A stretch of DNA of 64,000 bases, taken from assembly GCA_015143295.1 (NCBI GenBank), contig JABCRI010000888.1, forward strand, positions 1 through 64,000. Reading direction: 5' to 3'. The stretch is from Tetracentron sinense. Its lineage: Eukaryota > Streptophyta > Magnoliopsida > Trochodendrales > Trochodendraceae. The notes below the pieces were generated by a model. It worked only from the letters and a program-made list of their open reading frames with translations, was not told the origin of the DNA and made no database searches. A program made the position numbers and the translations under genes. Positions 33,753 to 46,205 of this stretch are shown in pieces; position 1 is the stretch's first letter; every line of letters starts with the position of its first letter.

Positions 33753-36700
33753 TTGGCTCGAGTGTTGATTGATACCGGGTCTACTCATTCATTTGTCTCG
33801 CCGAGTTTTTCAGAAGGCTTTTCTGTAGAGCCAAGTCAGCTAGAACTGGAGTTAGCCATTTCGACTCCTCTCGGCAAAACAGTATTGGCAGATAAAGTGT
33901 ATGGAGATAGTGTGGTCCAAGTTGGGAGCCACGAGTTGGCAGTTGATCTCATCGTCCTTGGATTCCAAGACTTTGATGTTATATTGGGAATGGATTGGTT
34001 AGCAGCACATCATGGGCATGTAGCTTGCTTTGAGAAAATGGTACTCTTCAAGCCGGTAGAAGGAAAACCATTTCACTTTCGAGGGTTGAGAAGTAGAGAC
34101 ATTGCCCGCTTTGCGGTGTTGAGCTTAGCTAACCCTGAAGCAAAGGACTCATCGACTATTCCGGTTGTGAGTGAATTCCTGGATGTATTTCCAGAGGAGT
34201 TGCCAGGATTGCCTCCAGACAGGGAGATTGAGTTTGTGATCGAGCTTGCACCAGGCACAGCTCCTGTTTTCAGAGCTCCATATAGAATGACCCCTATTGA
34301 ACTCAAGGAGTTGAAGACTCAGTTGGAGGAATTATAAGGCCTTGGTTTCATTCGACCAAGTGTCTCACCGTGGGGTGCCCCGGTGTTGTTTGTTAAGAAG
34401 AAAGATGGCTCGATGCGGATGTGTGTCGATTACCGACAATTGAACAAAGTCACCATAAAGAATAGGTATCCCTTGCCTAGGATTGATGACTTGTTCGATC
34501 AGTTGAAGGGAGCGAGATTTTTCTCGAAGATAGATCTTCGATCGGGTTATCACCAGTTGAAGATTAAGGTGGAAGATGTTCCCAAAACTGCTTTCAGGAC
34601 TCGGTATGGGCACTACGAGTTCTTGGTGATGCCTTTTGGACTCACGAACGCGCCGGCAGCCTTTATGGATTTGATGAACCGGGTGTTCCGGCCATATCTT
34701 GATAGGTGCGTGATTGTATTTGTTGATGACATCTTGGTCTATTCCCAGACAGGGGAAGATCACACACGCGACCTATACCTTGCTTTGGAGATGCTAAGAG
34801 AACACAAGCTATACGCCAAACTTAGCAAGTGTGAGTTTTGGTTGGAAGAGGTGGCATTCCTAGGCCACGTGGTTTCTGCAGAAGGTATCTCGGTGGATCC
34901 GAAGAAGATCGAAGCAGTTATGAGTTGGGCGAGGCCCAAGAGTGTTACCGAGATACGCAGCTTTCTTGGGTTGGCAGGCTACTACAGGAGATTCGTAGAG
35001 GGTTTCTCTAGCCTTGCAGCACCGCTCACTTACCTGACAAGGAAGAATGCCAAGTTTGTATGGAGTGATAAGTGCGAGATCAGTTTCACGGAACTGAAGA
35101 AGAGGCTTACCACAGCTCTTGTCCTTACAGTGCCATCCGGACCTCTGGGGTATGAGGTGTACAGTGATGCCTCACACGTTGGACTTGGATGTGTGCTTAT
35201 GCAACACAAGAAAGTCATTGCCTATGCATCAAGGCAATTGAAGGAGCATGAGAAGAATTATCCCACGCACGACTTGGAGCTTGCGGCGGTCGTGTTTGCA
35301 CTTAAGATTTGGCGTCATTACCTTTATGGGATGGAGTTCTATGTGTTCACTGATCACAAGAGTCTCAAGTATCTCTTTCCCAAAAGGAGCTGAATCTAAG
35401 GCAACGGCGTTGGATGGAATTTTTGAAAGACTATGATTGTACCATTCAATACCACCCGGGTAAAGCAAATGTAGTGGCAGATGCTTTGAGTAGAAGACCT
35501 CAAGGGTTGTTAGCACATATGTTGGTTCAAGAATGGAAGCTACTACAAGATTTGGCAAATCTGGACATAAGTGTGAATGACTCTGTCCGTGGTTCTACCT
35601 TGGCAAATGTTACGGTTCGGCCGTACATTATAGATTTGATCCAAGAATATCAAGACATGGATGCTGAATTGTCGGCTTATCGGGACAAGGAAGTTGCTAA
35701 GGGTAGTGAGGACTTCTCTCTCACTAGTCGGGGTGCTATCACATTCAAAGGAAGGTTGTGTGTTCCGGCCAACGCAGATCTTCGACGAGAGATCATGGAT
35801 GAGGCACATCGTTCGAAGTACACAGTGCATCCAGGGGGTACAAAGATGTACCGGAACCTCAAGAGTCACTTTTGGTGGCGGAATATGAAGAGGGATATTG
35901 CGGAATATGTAGCACGGTGCTTGGTGTGTCAACAAGTGAAAGCAGAACACATGCGACCCGCCGGTCTATTACATTCCCTTCCTATTCCCGAGTGGAAATG
36001 GGAGAACATATCCATGGATTTCATAGTTGGCTTGCCAAAGACGGCAAGGGGCTCAGATGCGATGTGGGTAGTAGTGGATCGTTTGACAAAGTCCGCTCAT
36101 TTCTTACCCTACCGTACTACCTTCAACTCTAGTCAGTTGGCTGCACTATACATCAAGGAAGTAGTTAGACTACATGGGGTGCCAGTCAGTATTGTGTCAG
36201 ATCGGGATCCAAGATTCACGTCAAGATTTTGGAAAAGTTTCCAAGAGGCTATGGGTTCCCAACTTGATTTCAGCACCGCCTTTCATCCACAAACGGATGG
36301 ACAAACCGAGAGAGTGAACCAAGTCATTGAAGACATGCTTCGAGCTTGTATGTTAGATTTCAGAGGCAGTTGGGAAGAGCACTTGCCTTTGGTTGAATTT
36401 GCTTATAATAACAGCTATCAGGCAAGTATTCAAATGGCACCATTTGAGGCCTTGTATGGGCGAAGTTGTAGGTCTCCTCTCTATTGGGATGAGGTAGGAG
36501 AAAGGAAAGTGCTTGGTCTGGAGTTGATTGAGCAAACTGCAAACACAGTTAAGATCATCCGGGATCGATTGAAAGCCGCTCAAGATCGCCAGAAAAGTTA
36601 TGCGGACACACGCCGTAGGGACTTGGAATTTCAAGTAGGGGATCAAGTTTTTGTGAAAGTATCTCCTAGCAAAGGGATCATGAGATTTGGGAAGCGAGGC

Positions 36701-37012
36701 AAGCTCAGTCCTCGGTATGTTGGGCCTTTTGAGATTATCACGCGGGTTGGTGAAGTTGCTTATCGAGTAGCTCTTCCACCTCACATGGCTACAGTTCATA
36801 ACGTCTTCCATGTGTCCATGCTTCGGAAGTATCTTGCGGATCCTTCGCATGTCATAGACTTGGAACAGTTGGAGATTCGAGAGGACCTCACCTTGATTGA
36901 AAAGCCAGTCCAGATTTTAGATCGAAGGAATCAAGTGCTTCGCAACAAGACACCCTTTGGTTCTTGTGCAATGGCAACACCATGCTCGGGAAGAAGCTAC
37001 ATGGGAGCGTGA
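33753..37012 (+). pseudogene. pol: gypsy2 pol region (broken, about two or three breaks)
   Basis: Protease ([12 protein letters not shown]), RT ([26 protein letters not shown]), RNase H ([25 protein letters not shown]), integrase ([41 protein letters not shown]) and [12 protein letters not shown] are all present in order and closely match gypsy1. Confidence 0.93.
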
Positions 37013-37119
37013 AGCCGAAGTCAAAGCAAAGTACCCAGAATTACTTGAATGAGTTTCTGTGTGAAGTCTGTATATGACATGTAATGTTCTTTTTGAATTG
37101 TAATGCAAGTAGTGTCTGA

Positions 37120-37154
37120 ATTTCGAGGACGAAATTTTTGTAAGGGGGGGAGGA
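37120..37154 (+). promoter_or_regulatory. gypsy2 polypurine tract region
   Basis: GAGGACGAAATTTTTGTAAG, then GGGGGGGAGGA directly before the 3' LTR. Same arrangement as in gypsy1. Confidence 0.85.
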
Positions 37155-37375
37155 TGTAGAGCCCCAGACTTTTTCATGCTTAATACATGACACTTTCGTT
37201 GTCATCTTGCCTTTTTAAGAGGTATGATTAATAAATGAGGAAGAATTTCGAAATTTCGAAATGCCAGAATTGTTCCTCTTCGAAGTACAAACACAACGCA
37301 AGTTGAATCGTCAAAATCGGACGAACGAGTCAAAAGATATGGCCAAAACAGTCTGTACCTGTAGGAAAACGTATA

Positions 37376-38337
37376 CTGTGTGCATCCGTTGTACAGCTCA
37401 CCACGGGTACGTTGTACAACTCACCACGGGCACGTTGTACAACTCACCACGGGCACGCTGTACATGAGACGACGTGACAACGGGTTCGTCACCCTTGACA
37501 AGCACCACGAGTGGCACTATTCACGGACCACGAGTGGCACTATTCACAAGCATCACGAGTGGCACTATTCACAAGCACCACGAGTGGCACTATTCACAAG
37601 CACCACGAGTTTGCACTATTCACAAGCACCACGAGTAGCACTATTCACAAGCACCACGAGTTGCACTATTCACGGACCACGAGTGGCACTATTCACAAGC
37701 ACCACGAGTGGCACTATTCACGGACCACGAGTGGCACTATTCACAAGCACCACGAGTGGCACTATTCACGGACCACGAGTGGCACTATTCACAAGCATCA
37801 CGAGTGGCACTATTCACAAGCACCACGAGTTTGCACTATTCACAAGCACCATGAGTAGCACTATTCACGGACCACGAGTGGCACTATTCACAAGCACCAC
37901 GAGTTTGCACTATTCACAAGCACCACGAGTGGCACTATTCACGGACCACGAGTGGCACTAATCACAAGCACCACGAGTTTGCACTATTCACAAGCACCAC
38001 GAGTGGCACTATTCACGGACCACGAGTGGCACTATTCATGGCACCACGAGTTGCACTATTCACGCCACCACGAGTTGGCACTATTCACAGCACCACGAGT
38101 TGGCACTATTCACGGCACCACGAGTTGCACTATTCATGCCACCACGAGTTGGCACTATTCACGCCACCACGAGTTGGCACTACTCACAGCACCATGAGTT
38201 GGCACTATTCACGGCACCACGAGTGGCACTATTCATGCCACCACGAGTTGGCACTATTCACGCCCCCACGAGTTGGCACTATTCACGCCACCACGAGTTG
38301 GCACTATTCACGCCACCACGAGTTGGCACTATTCACG
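37376..38337. repeat. U3 minisatellite of gypsy2 3' LTR
   Basis: Same two-block array as in the 5' LTR. Unit order is nearly the same, with a few unit-level differences. Confidence 0.95.
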
Positions 38338-38756
38338 GTCCTCGCGTCATTGCAGAAATCCCAGTAAGGGTATTACGGTCTTTTGGTCAGTTCACTCTTA
38401 CCTTAAGAGTTTAACCCGAGCCTTTAGGGCTTCATTCGACACTTAGAGAGTTTGAGAGAATAGGAGAAAGAGGAGAAGGCGATTCCAATCTAGGGTTTCC
38501 ATTTTGGAGAGAAATCAAAGGGTTTTGAGACCCTAGATCAACCTCAAGCCCGTTTTCTTCAAGATTTCGGTGCAGGCATTCGTGGAGCTCACGAATCAAG
38601 CTAGGGCAGCAACCCACAGCCATTTGGAAAGAGGGTTTCTTCCTCATTTCTTCAGGTCGGTACTTTTTACTACCCTCCTAGTTATAGTTCCTCTTTCCCC
38701 TTCTTTCCTCTTCATTTTCTTTCATTTACACATGTGCTATGAGATGGATGAATGGT

Positions 38757-38824
38757 AAATAGCAAATGGTGAATGGTGAATGGTGAATGGTGAATGGTGA
38801 ATGGTGAATGGTGAATGGTGAATG
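38757..38824. repeat. (GGTGAAT)n heptanucleotide run
   Basis: About eight units here against about five in the 5' LTR (30610-30655). Shorter runs occur in LTR F (near 50917) and, inverted, in LTR C (near 19000). Confidence 0.9.
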
Positions 38825-39750
38825 GAGATGGGATGGGCGATTGGATGCCAATGGTTGTGTGTGATGAACAAATGGGGAAGGGCATTGTTCCAATAATGAA
38901 CGTACATGTATGATTTGAGTAAAACCCATCTAGAAAAGCATGTTGTAGGATAAATCCATAATGAACATACCATGTTTGATGAAATGCCAAGGTGAACACA
39001 GTGAGCTGAAAATCTGGAAATGCATGCCTAATAAATTATGAATATTGCTAGGTACTATGATAGTGTGTTTCCTGCTTTCCCATAATGCTATGAATATTAC
39101 ATTACTCAATCTTTGTTGCTATATGTGTTGTGAAATTACCCAAATGTCATCTTTAAATTTGAATGCAAGTATGTACACGGTTCCCACGAGCACGGCATGC
39201 ATGGCATGATTTATCGAGGTTTTCAAGAACATGGTTAGAGGTGGGACATATCCTACGATATGTTTTACCTCGCTTTTCACAAGAAGACAAGAACCAACAT
39301 TCCACGAGGGGTCTCCCCTCACTCACAAGTGCATATCATGAAGAAGGGTCTCCCTTCCCTCACAAGTGCATTGCATAAAGAAGGGTCTCCCTTCCCTCTC
39401 AAGGCATCTCACAAGTGCATCTCACAAGTGCTTCTCACAAGTTACATGATCACAAGCAAGCATGCATGACATGACATGACATACAAGAATCAAGCAAGAT
39501 AGACAAGACAAGCTTTCACGTACGAAAAGATATTTCAGGTCAAGTCAGGTGCACGATGTTTTCAAGAGGATTTATCGGTTTTCTACGAGTTTCAAGCATG
39601 ATTATAAACTGCTTTACTTCCTTGTATGATATAAATTGTTTCCGTGTGACAAATATGAATTTCTCCTGATTATGTATTGCCATGTTTATGCTATAATTGT
39701 TGGTTAGTATTCAGTACCCGCTGAGTATTCCATGCTCAGCCGTACTTCTT

Positions 39751-39870
39751 ATGTCGGCAGGTTCTGAGGGAGCTGCTACTCCATTTGATGTTTGTGCTCC
39801 TGGTCCATGGGTGGAGGAGGAGTATGTCGAGGAGCCTTTGGAGAAACCTCCAGTAGAGGGTTACCAATAG
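39751..39870 (+). CDS. Small conserved LTR frame (gypsy2 3' LTR), 39 residues
   Basis: Identical to the 5' LTR copy, as expected from the age of the element. Confidence 0.5.
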   Translation: MSAGSEGAATPFDVCAPGPWVEEEYVEEPLEKPPVEGYQ

Positions 39871-40160
39871 GTGGTTGTAGATTCTGAGTAGATTAGCTGT
39901 GGGTGAGACGAGAGTCAGATTTATGTATTTTGGCGGGCATGTCCGCACTTTCTTTTGGATTCTTTTTGTATAAACTTGGATTGATTATGTATATACATAG
40001 AGGTTTGGTAGACTTCCGCTATGCCATGTTAGAGCATGTTTCCGCTGTTTTGTCCTCTATCGTATATGCTCTGTGGGTTTTGCAGGTTAGTTGTCAAGCA
40101 AGTCATGATTAGTCGTCCAAAGTTCACTCTAACTCCTAGGGTGGGTTTTGGGGCGCGACA

Positions 40161-40415
40161 GTCGCACTAGTATCCCCCATGCATGAACTGTGTATGCCTA
40201 GTTGCCGTTCATAGACCGTCGCAACTAGTATCTCTATGCATGAACTGTGGGTATGCCTAGTTGCCATTCATAGACCGTCGCAACTAGTATCTCTATGCAT
40301 GAACTGTGGGTATGCCTAGTTGCCATTCATAGACCGTCGCAACTATTATCCCTAAACTGGGTATGCCTAGTTGCCGTTCATAGACCGTCGCAACTAGTAT
40401 CTCTATGCATGAACC
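40161..40415. repeat. Leader tandem-repeat module of LTR D
   Basis: Four to five units of about 60 bp with GCCTAGTTGCC, TTCATAGACCGTCGCAACTA and CTCTATGCATGAACTGTGG. Confidence 0.85.
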
Positions 40416-41860
40416 GTGATATCGGGACAAAGCATATCTTAGGATATGCCCTACCCTTAAGCAAAACATATCTTAAGATATGTCCTACCCCTGTTACTTG
40501 AAAACCCGATAAACCATGTCATGTATGTCGTGCTCGTGAAATCGTGTACACATAACTCATGGAAATTTGATAAAAACATAATAGGCTTAAAATCATTCAA
40601 CGCAACATTTAATATCAAGGCAATTAAATGTACAGGTATGCAATCCTAGAAAGTGAATAAATCTACAATCATACGATTCTAGAAAGCGAATAACACACTA
40701 TCATAAAACCTAGGTATTTCCATATGCTTTAAATCATTCTTTTCTTAACTTATAATTCATTTCTTCACCTTGGCATTTCATCAAACATATAGGGTGTACA
40801 TTATGGTTAATACCTAATTCTTGCTTTTCTAAATGGGTTAAGCTCATAGCACACATGTGTGTTTATTATTAATCCAATGCCCTTCCCATTCCATTCATCA
40901 CATCACATTCCATACGGCATCCATCACCAACCATCCACTCCATTCTTCCAAGCCAACATATAGCATAGTTATAATGTAGCAAAATAAAGAAAAAGGGATA
41001 AAAAGAGAGAAAACTATAACTAGGAGGGTAGCAAAAGGTACCGACCTTGATCAATGAGGAAGAAAACTCCTCCAAAAATGTTCGTGAGGCGCTGCCCTAG
41101 CTTGGAACACGAGCTCCACGAGTTCTTGAGCTTCAATCTTGAAGAAAATGGGCTTGAGGTTGATCTAGGTCTTCACCCCTTTTGATTTCTTCCCCAAATG
41201 GAAACCCTAGGTTAGAAATCGCCCTCTCCTCTTTCTCTAACTCTCAAATGTCTCTAAGTGTTATAAATGAGCCCTAAAGGCTCGGGCAACCCTTAAGAGT
41301 AAAGAGTGAAACGCCAAAAGACCGAAACACCCTTACTGAAATTTCTGCAAAACACGATACACCGATCGATCGGTGGTCGATACCGAGTGATCGGTTGCCT
41401 ACCGATCGATCGGTGTCATAACCGAGCGATCGGTTAAAAATTTACTCTCTAGAAAATTTCCCCATACAAAAATCTTGACCCATCGATAGCTACCGATCGA
41501 TCGCTCCATAGACCGAGCGATCGGTGGTCTGTAGGTCTAAACTGTTTTGGCCATATCTTTTGACTCGTTCGTCGGATTTTGATGATTCAACTTGCGTTGG
41601 GTTCGTACTTCGAAAAGAAACATTTCTAGTATTGTAGAATCTCCAAATTCTCCTTTATTTATTTACAAAATTACCCCTAAAGTTGACTGATCCGCATATG
41701 AGATTCAAACTCGGGTTTTTGACATATCCTACTTAGGAATACTACTTCTTAACACTTAGAGTTCTTTAAAATTTCTCCCTCTCATAGAAATAGAGGATTT
41801 CAAAGGCCTAATGCCTTGGCACTATTTCCAATACATGGGCAAAAGTTCTGGGGTTCTACA

Positions 41861-42240
41861 CAATCATTGGACTGCTGTGAAGCACATCATGAAGTACCTA
41901 AAAAGGACTAGGGATTATGTGCTTACTTTTCATTTTGAAGCTCTTGTTGGATTGGGTTATTCTGATTTCGATTTCTAATTTGATTCGGAAAATAGATCTT
42001 CCACATCAGGGTATGTGTTCACACTGGGTGGTACTACTGTGAGTTGTCGTAGCATAAAGCAGAAGGGTATTGCAGACTCCACTACAGAAGCAGAATATAT
42101 TACCACTTCTAAAGCAGCAAAAGAAGTAGTCTGCTTCAGAAATTTTTTGCAAGAGCTAGAAAATGTTCCTTTAGCACTTAAACCTATCACTCTCTTTTGT
42201 GATAATAATGGTGCAGTAGCATAACAAAAAACCTAGGAGC
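41861..42240 (+). pseudogene. copia1 RNase H region (continuation, broken)
   Basis: Resumes after the CAATC duplication with HWTAVKHIMKYLKRTRDYVL, then the RNase H blocks GYVFTLGGTTVSCRSIKQKG, STTEAEYIT and LFCDNNGAVA. Few breaks. Confidence 0.88.
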
Positions 42241-42447
42241 CACAAGAAGATGAAACATGTGGAGCAGAAGTATCATCTCATTCGTGAGATAATAGAGACG
42301 CAAGACATTATTGTTACAAAGATTAGGTCTCAACTTAATATTCCTAACCTGATGACTAAAGCTTTATCAGATAAAGTATTTGTAATACATTTAGATAGTA
42401 TGAGATTGAAATCTATGTCATAGTGACTTTAAGGGCAAGTGGGAGAT

Positions 42448-43907
42448 TGTTGGACATTATGCCCTGAAAAATCATTTTTAACTGAGTAGTGATGTGACTG
42501 TTTTGATTGTACCTAAGTACTCTCTACTTGAGGGACTACGATAAGGTGACAGTTGGATAATCCAAAAGCTATTCGAGTCATGATGAATTTCAAACAAGAA
42601 ATCCATGCTCATTAAATTGAGAGATTATCCAAGTTTCGGGTAAGACAGTCCATTAAGCTTAAAGCCATCACAGGTGATTTTGAAATCAAATAAGTTTGAT
42701 ATATATTTTTTAATAAAATATATTATACTTAATAAAAAAATTTCTCAAAATGTTTTAACATGAGAAATAGTTTCTCATGGCCTAATCAAATGTCTTGGAA
42801 ACCCGGATGATGTACAATAAGCTATGCGTTAGATAGTATATTAATCTTGAAGGCTTATTAGGGATAATGTTATTGGAAGAATAAATTGAATTCAAAAGTT
42901 TATGTGGCGGGATCCTTTATTGGTTTATGTTCTTACATTGGGATTCAATTGCAACATGGATATCTCATGTCACTTGCAATTCCGGCGTCCTTCCTATTAA
43001 AGGGTCATTGGGATAACATCAGGTAAGCCAGGGTTAGAATGTCCCAAAGCAATCTGTGGAGATGCTCATAAAGAAATATAAACTTGAAATAATAGATTAA
43101 ATGTTAATCTATAATTAATGGATTAAATGTTAATCAACATTAAATAGATTAAATGTTAATTTATAATTTTAGATTAAATGTTAATCTAAATTAAAGGGTA
43201 ATAATTATTATTATTTTATCAACCAAAAATAAGGGAATATGGATTGGACCCATATTCATAAAAAAAACCCATACAAGATGGACCTTATTGGTGGGCCCAA
43301 AACCCATGGGATAGAACCCCAAGATGGGCACCCACTTTATCTTCCATATGTATAAGGGATTTTGGGTAGTAGATAATTATTAATTAATTAACCCTTATCC
43401 AATGAGATTGGATACTTAATTAGGAAGTCAAGAAACAAAGAGATAAGGATAAGGATTATCCCTTATCCTCTACCATGAAGCTCACACCCCCCTCATGCTC
43501 ACGCCCACCTCTTGGAGAATCTAGAATGTCTAGATTCTTCTTTCCTTAATTTTAGGGAGTTATTTACATCCCATTAATTAAGGAGTCCTTTTAGGAAAAG
43601 GAATCCTAAATTAGAAAGTTTGTTATAACTAACTTTTTATGGATAAACTAGGAGTCTTTTAATGATATGGGTTATCATTATTAGTAACTCTAATGGATAA
43701 CTATCATTATAAGATAATGATAAGGATAATGATCAAGATGTGGATAAGATCCACATCTATATATACTCCTAGACCAAACCGTGTGGGAGGAATCATTATT
43801 ATTCTCCAAAATTTCATGAGCTACAAGGGAGAGCCCTCAAGGATTTTCGTGAGTCACAAGGGAGAGCCCAAGGGATTTTGTGAGTTAGGGTTTTGAACCT
43901 TAAAGAT
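42448..43907 (+). repeat. copia1 3' LTR, 5' part
   Basis: Starts TGTTGGACATTATGCCC after the purine tract AAGTGGGAGAT. It contains four copies of a TAGATTAAATGTTAAT-like unit (43095-43190). The match to the 5' LTR stops at about 43907, where gypsy3 sequence begins, so the end is replaced. Confidence 0.8.
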
Positions 43908-44939
43908 TTTACAACAATGAAAACAACTTCCGGTAGCCTTCCAGCATTCCCCTACTGGATGCCTCCTTCCACAAAGGGTGCAGACATCATGTGAATAAAT
44001 GAGAGGAGCATAACCCGTATCCTGAGGTAATGCAGGGCAAGGAGCATGTGAGGTAGCCGGGTGAAAAGCCGGTGAAGCAAAAGGGCGAAGAGCCTGTGGT
44101 GCAGAATATAGTCTCTGTGACGGTGCCAGCCCTGAAGACTGATAAGAAGTAGTCCTTGCTCTTTTCTTTCCTGAACTACTGGACTGGTCTTTCTCCATTC
44201 CTTTTCTCTTGAAGAACTCTTCAGAATTAGCCTCCGCTAATAGTGCCTTGTCCACTACCTCGACATATGTCTCATGTCGAAACATCGAAACTCGGTCTTT
44301 GAGGTAGACCTTCAACCCCCTCTCAAATTTTCAAGCTTTCATAGCCTCGGTAGCAATCAAGTGTGGAGCAAATCTTGATAGCTCCAAAAAATTAGCCTCA
44401 TAAGAGGCTACTGATAAGTTACCTTGCTCTAAGGTAATGAATTCAACTTCTTTCTTTTCTTTCATCCCGATGGGGAAGTACTTCTTGTAAAAGACGTCCA
44501 AAAACTCTCCCCATGTCCACACTTGACCCTGTCGGGTTAAATCTCAGGTCCTAAGTGCGGACCTCCACCAATGATCGGCCTCACCTTCAAGCATGAAGGC
44601 AGCCCAAGTAACCCTTTTTGTCTCAGTAAGCGCCAATACGGAGAATATCTTTTGTAATTGCCGAATCCATCATTCGGCCACAAGTGGATCAATGTTTCCA
44701 CAAAATGTTGGAGGCCTCATTCTCCGAAAAGCTTCTATTCTGGCTTGAACTCTATTTGGAGGAGCAGCTATTAAAGTGGCACTTAATGGAGGGGTAGTCG
44801 GTTGCCTTGCTGCCAACATAGCCAATGTCTCGGCTATGGATGCAAAGGCTTGAGCAAAGTCGGGTTGTTCATCACCCAATGGAGCATCACCTCCATTGCC
44901 TCTAGTATTGTATGCGCGACCCCGTGCACCACGCCTCAT
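43908..44939 (-). pseudogene. gypsy3 gag remnant (broken)
   Basis: MRRGARGRAYNTRGN start, PLSDEQ-like acidic part, FRRMRPPTFCGNIDPLVAE, YKKYFPIG, LSRFAPHLI and a zinc knuckle CTLCGRRHPVGEC. Homologous to the gag of gypsy1 and gypsy2, but a separate subfamily. Confidence 0.85.
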
Positions 44940-45586
44940 GATTATTCCTGAGGACGACAGTACAGCATGAGTCTAACTTGGATACGCATTTAGTAACAAT
45001 TCCATAATTCATTCAAAGCATATTCACTATGCACAGAACAATGCACACATGGTATACATAACAATGTCATAACATACAATCCGTGTCTCTAGCGTTAGGA
45101 CTCTAAGTTTGGTTGAAGTTCAACCTATTTGACTAGGACTAACTTGTTAGTCCATACTTGGAATAGAACTCTTTCGTATAACCCTAATGCCTTGTTCAAT
45201 CATGGTATCGAGTACTAAGTGATCGTAGGGACTCTAATGCCTAGACCATTGATACCACTTCTGTCGTTCCCAAAAATACCCCCCTAGGAGATTAGGGATA
45301 CTTTAGAGGTGACTATTCATACCTGTCAAACCATCCTATAATAAACAAGGCTAACATGATATAATAACAACAATAATCAGAGTGCGGAAGCTAACATGAG
45401 TGCGGAAACGTGAACTAACGTTTTCTTTTCTTCTATAACTCCAAAACAGTATTCCAAGTTTATACATAACATATCAAGTCAAAGGTGGACATGCCCACCT
45501 ATAAAAATACAAAAAGAATATCGAGCCTACTACGCTCAACAATAATCTAAATACGGCCAAACGTCGCAGTCTCTATCCTCCTGCGA

Positions 45587-45676
45587 CTACATCGGGATAG
45601 GAGGCTCTCTCTCCTCTACATACTTCTCTTCAACCCAAGGCTCAGGGTTGAGGGTTTCCTCGGTACCTGCCGACAT
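45587..45676 (-). CDS. Small conserved LTR frame (gypsy3 LTR), 29 residues
   Basis: MSAGTEETLNPEPWVEEKYV, then EEREPPIPM. Closest to the LTR E copy. A hairpin of the shared type lies just upstream on the minus strand. Confidence 0.45.
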   Translation of the reverse strand: MSAGTEETLNPEPWVEEKYVEEREPPIPM

Positions 45677-46205
45677 AAAAGTATTGCTGAGTATGGAATA
45701 CTCAGTGAGTACAAGCTACTAGCTAACAATAGCAATAACAAAGCACAACAATAATAACCAGAATACACGACATCAACTTTAAGCGATACTAGTAACATAT
45801 GGCATGCGTAACATTTAAAGTAAAGCAAGGTAATAATCCTGGCATGCTTCAATGAATGCGAACCTTGACATGCATGAATGAATGCAAAAACTCCGGTAAA
45901 ACCCATATTTAGAAATCATGACTTGTTCTTGAAAATAGCTTTTCTTGTTTTACAAAACTTGCTTGTCGTGTTAAAACTTGTTCTTGTCTTGTTCTTGTAT
46001 CATGGGAATCACACTTGTCTTGCTTGTTCTGGTCATATTCTTGACATGTTCTTGTCATATCTTGCTTGTATACTTGTGAGCCAGAGGTTAGTGCTCTAGA
46101 GGCGACTTGTGAGCCAGGAATGTAAATTCCCTTCAGCGAAATATATATATATATATATAGGAAAAGGCACACCAACCTCCTTGCTTTCTTGTGAGCCAGG
46201 TATGA

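Larger units (their letters stand above)
29038..40160 (+). mobile_element. gypsy2: complete-length Ty3/gypsy Tekay-like element, broken (TSD GTCGC)
   Basis: LTRs at 29038-31991 and 37155-40160, initiator-Met primer site at 31996, gag, intron-like spacer, pol and polypurine tract. Flanked by GTCGC at 29033-29037 and 40161-40165. The LTRs are nearly identical by eye apart from repeat-copy-number changes, so it is a recent insertion and the youngest layer of its nest. gag is open; pol has about two or three breaks, so the copy is not autonomous. Confidence 0.95.
37155..40160 (+). repeat. gypsy2 3' LTR (3006 bp)
   Basis: TGTAGAGCCCCAGAC to GGGGCGCGACA. Matches the 5' LTR closely; the differences are mainly in minisatellite and (GGTGAAT)n copy number. 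Confidence 0.95.
28270..41860 (-). mobile_element. Solo gypsy LTR D in copia1 RT, opposite orientation (TSD CAATC), holding gypsy2
   Basis: Inverted LTR, beginning as a variant of TGTCGTGCCCC and ending GGGGTTCTACA on the plus strand. Flanked by CAATC at 28265-28269 and 41861-41865. Without gypsy2 it is about 2.46 kb. Its leader tandem-repeat module (unit of about 60 bp with TGCCTAGTTGCC and CATAGACCGTCGCAACTAG) spans the gypsy2 insertion point and continues at 40161-40415. The U3 palindrome array is at 41355-41530. Confidence 0.9.
13999..43907 (+). mobile_element. copia1: old Ty1/copia element, broken and interrupted by nested insertions
   Basis: Parts in order: 5' LTR remnant 13999-14732, primer site 14735, leader, gag near 24911-25760, protease and GAG-pre-integrase 25830-26415, integrase 26430-26900, RT 27330-28269, RNase H 41861-42240, polypurine tract near 42437-42447 and 3' LTR from 42448. 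It is split by the nests at 15166-23695 and 28270-41860, each bounded by a perfect 5-bp duplication. The coding part is broken in roughly ten or more places, and the LTR remnants show clear divergence, so it is the oldest layer of this part of the window. Confidence 0.9.
43908..46205 (-). mobile_element. gypsy3 remnant: partial gag, leader and part of an LTR (broken)
   Basis: Minus strand: gag from ATG near 44939 down to the second zinc knuckle at 43908, leader 44940-45244, an imperfect initiator-Met primer site near 45247-45258, and a partial LTR from 45262 (TGTCGTTCCC on the plus strand). The pol part and the rest of the element are missing, and gag has about two breaks. The right LTR part runs to about 46205, where orientation flips. 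Confidence 0.8.

Noticed and set aside
46147-46160. Regulatory element at an (AT)n run
   Set aside because: A simple dinucleotide repeat at a rearranged LTR; nothing supports function.
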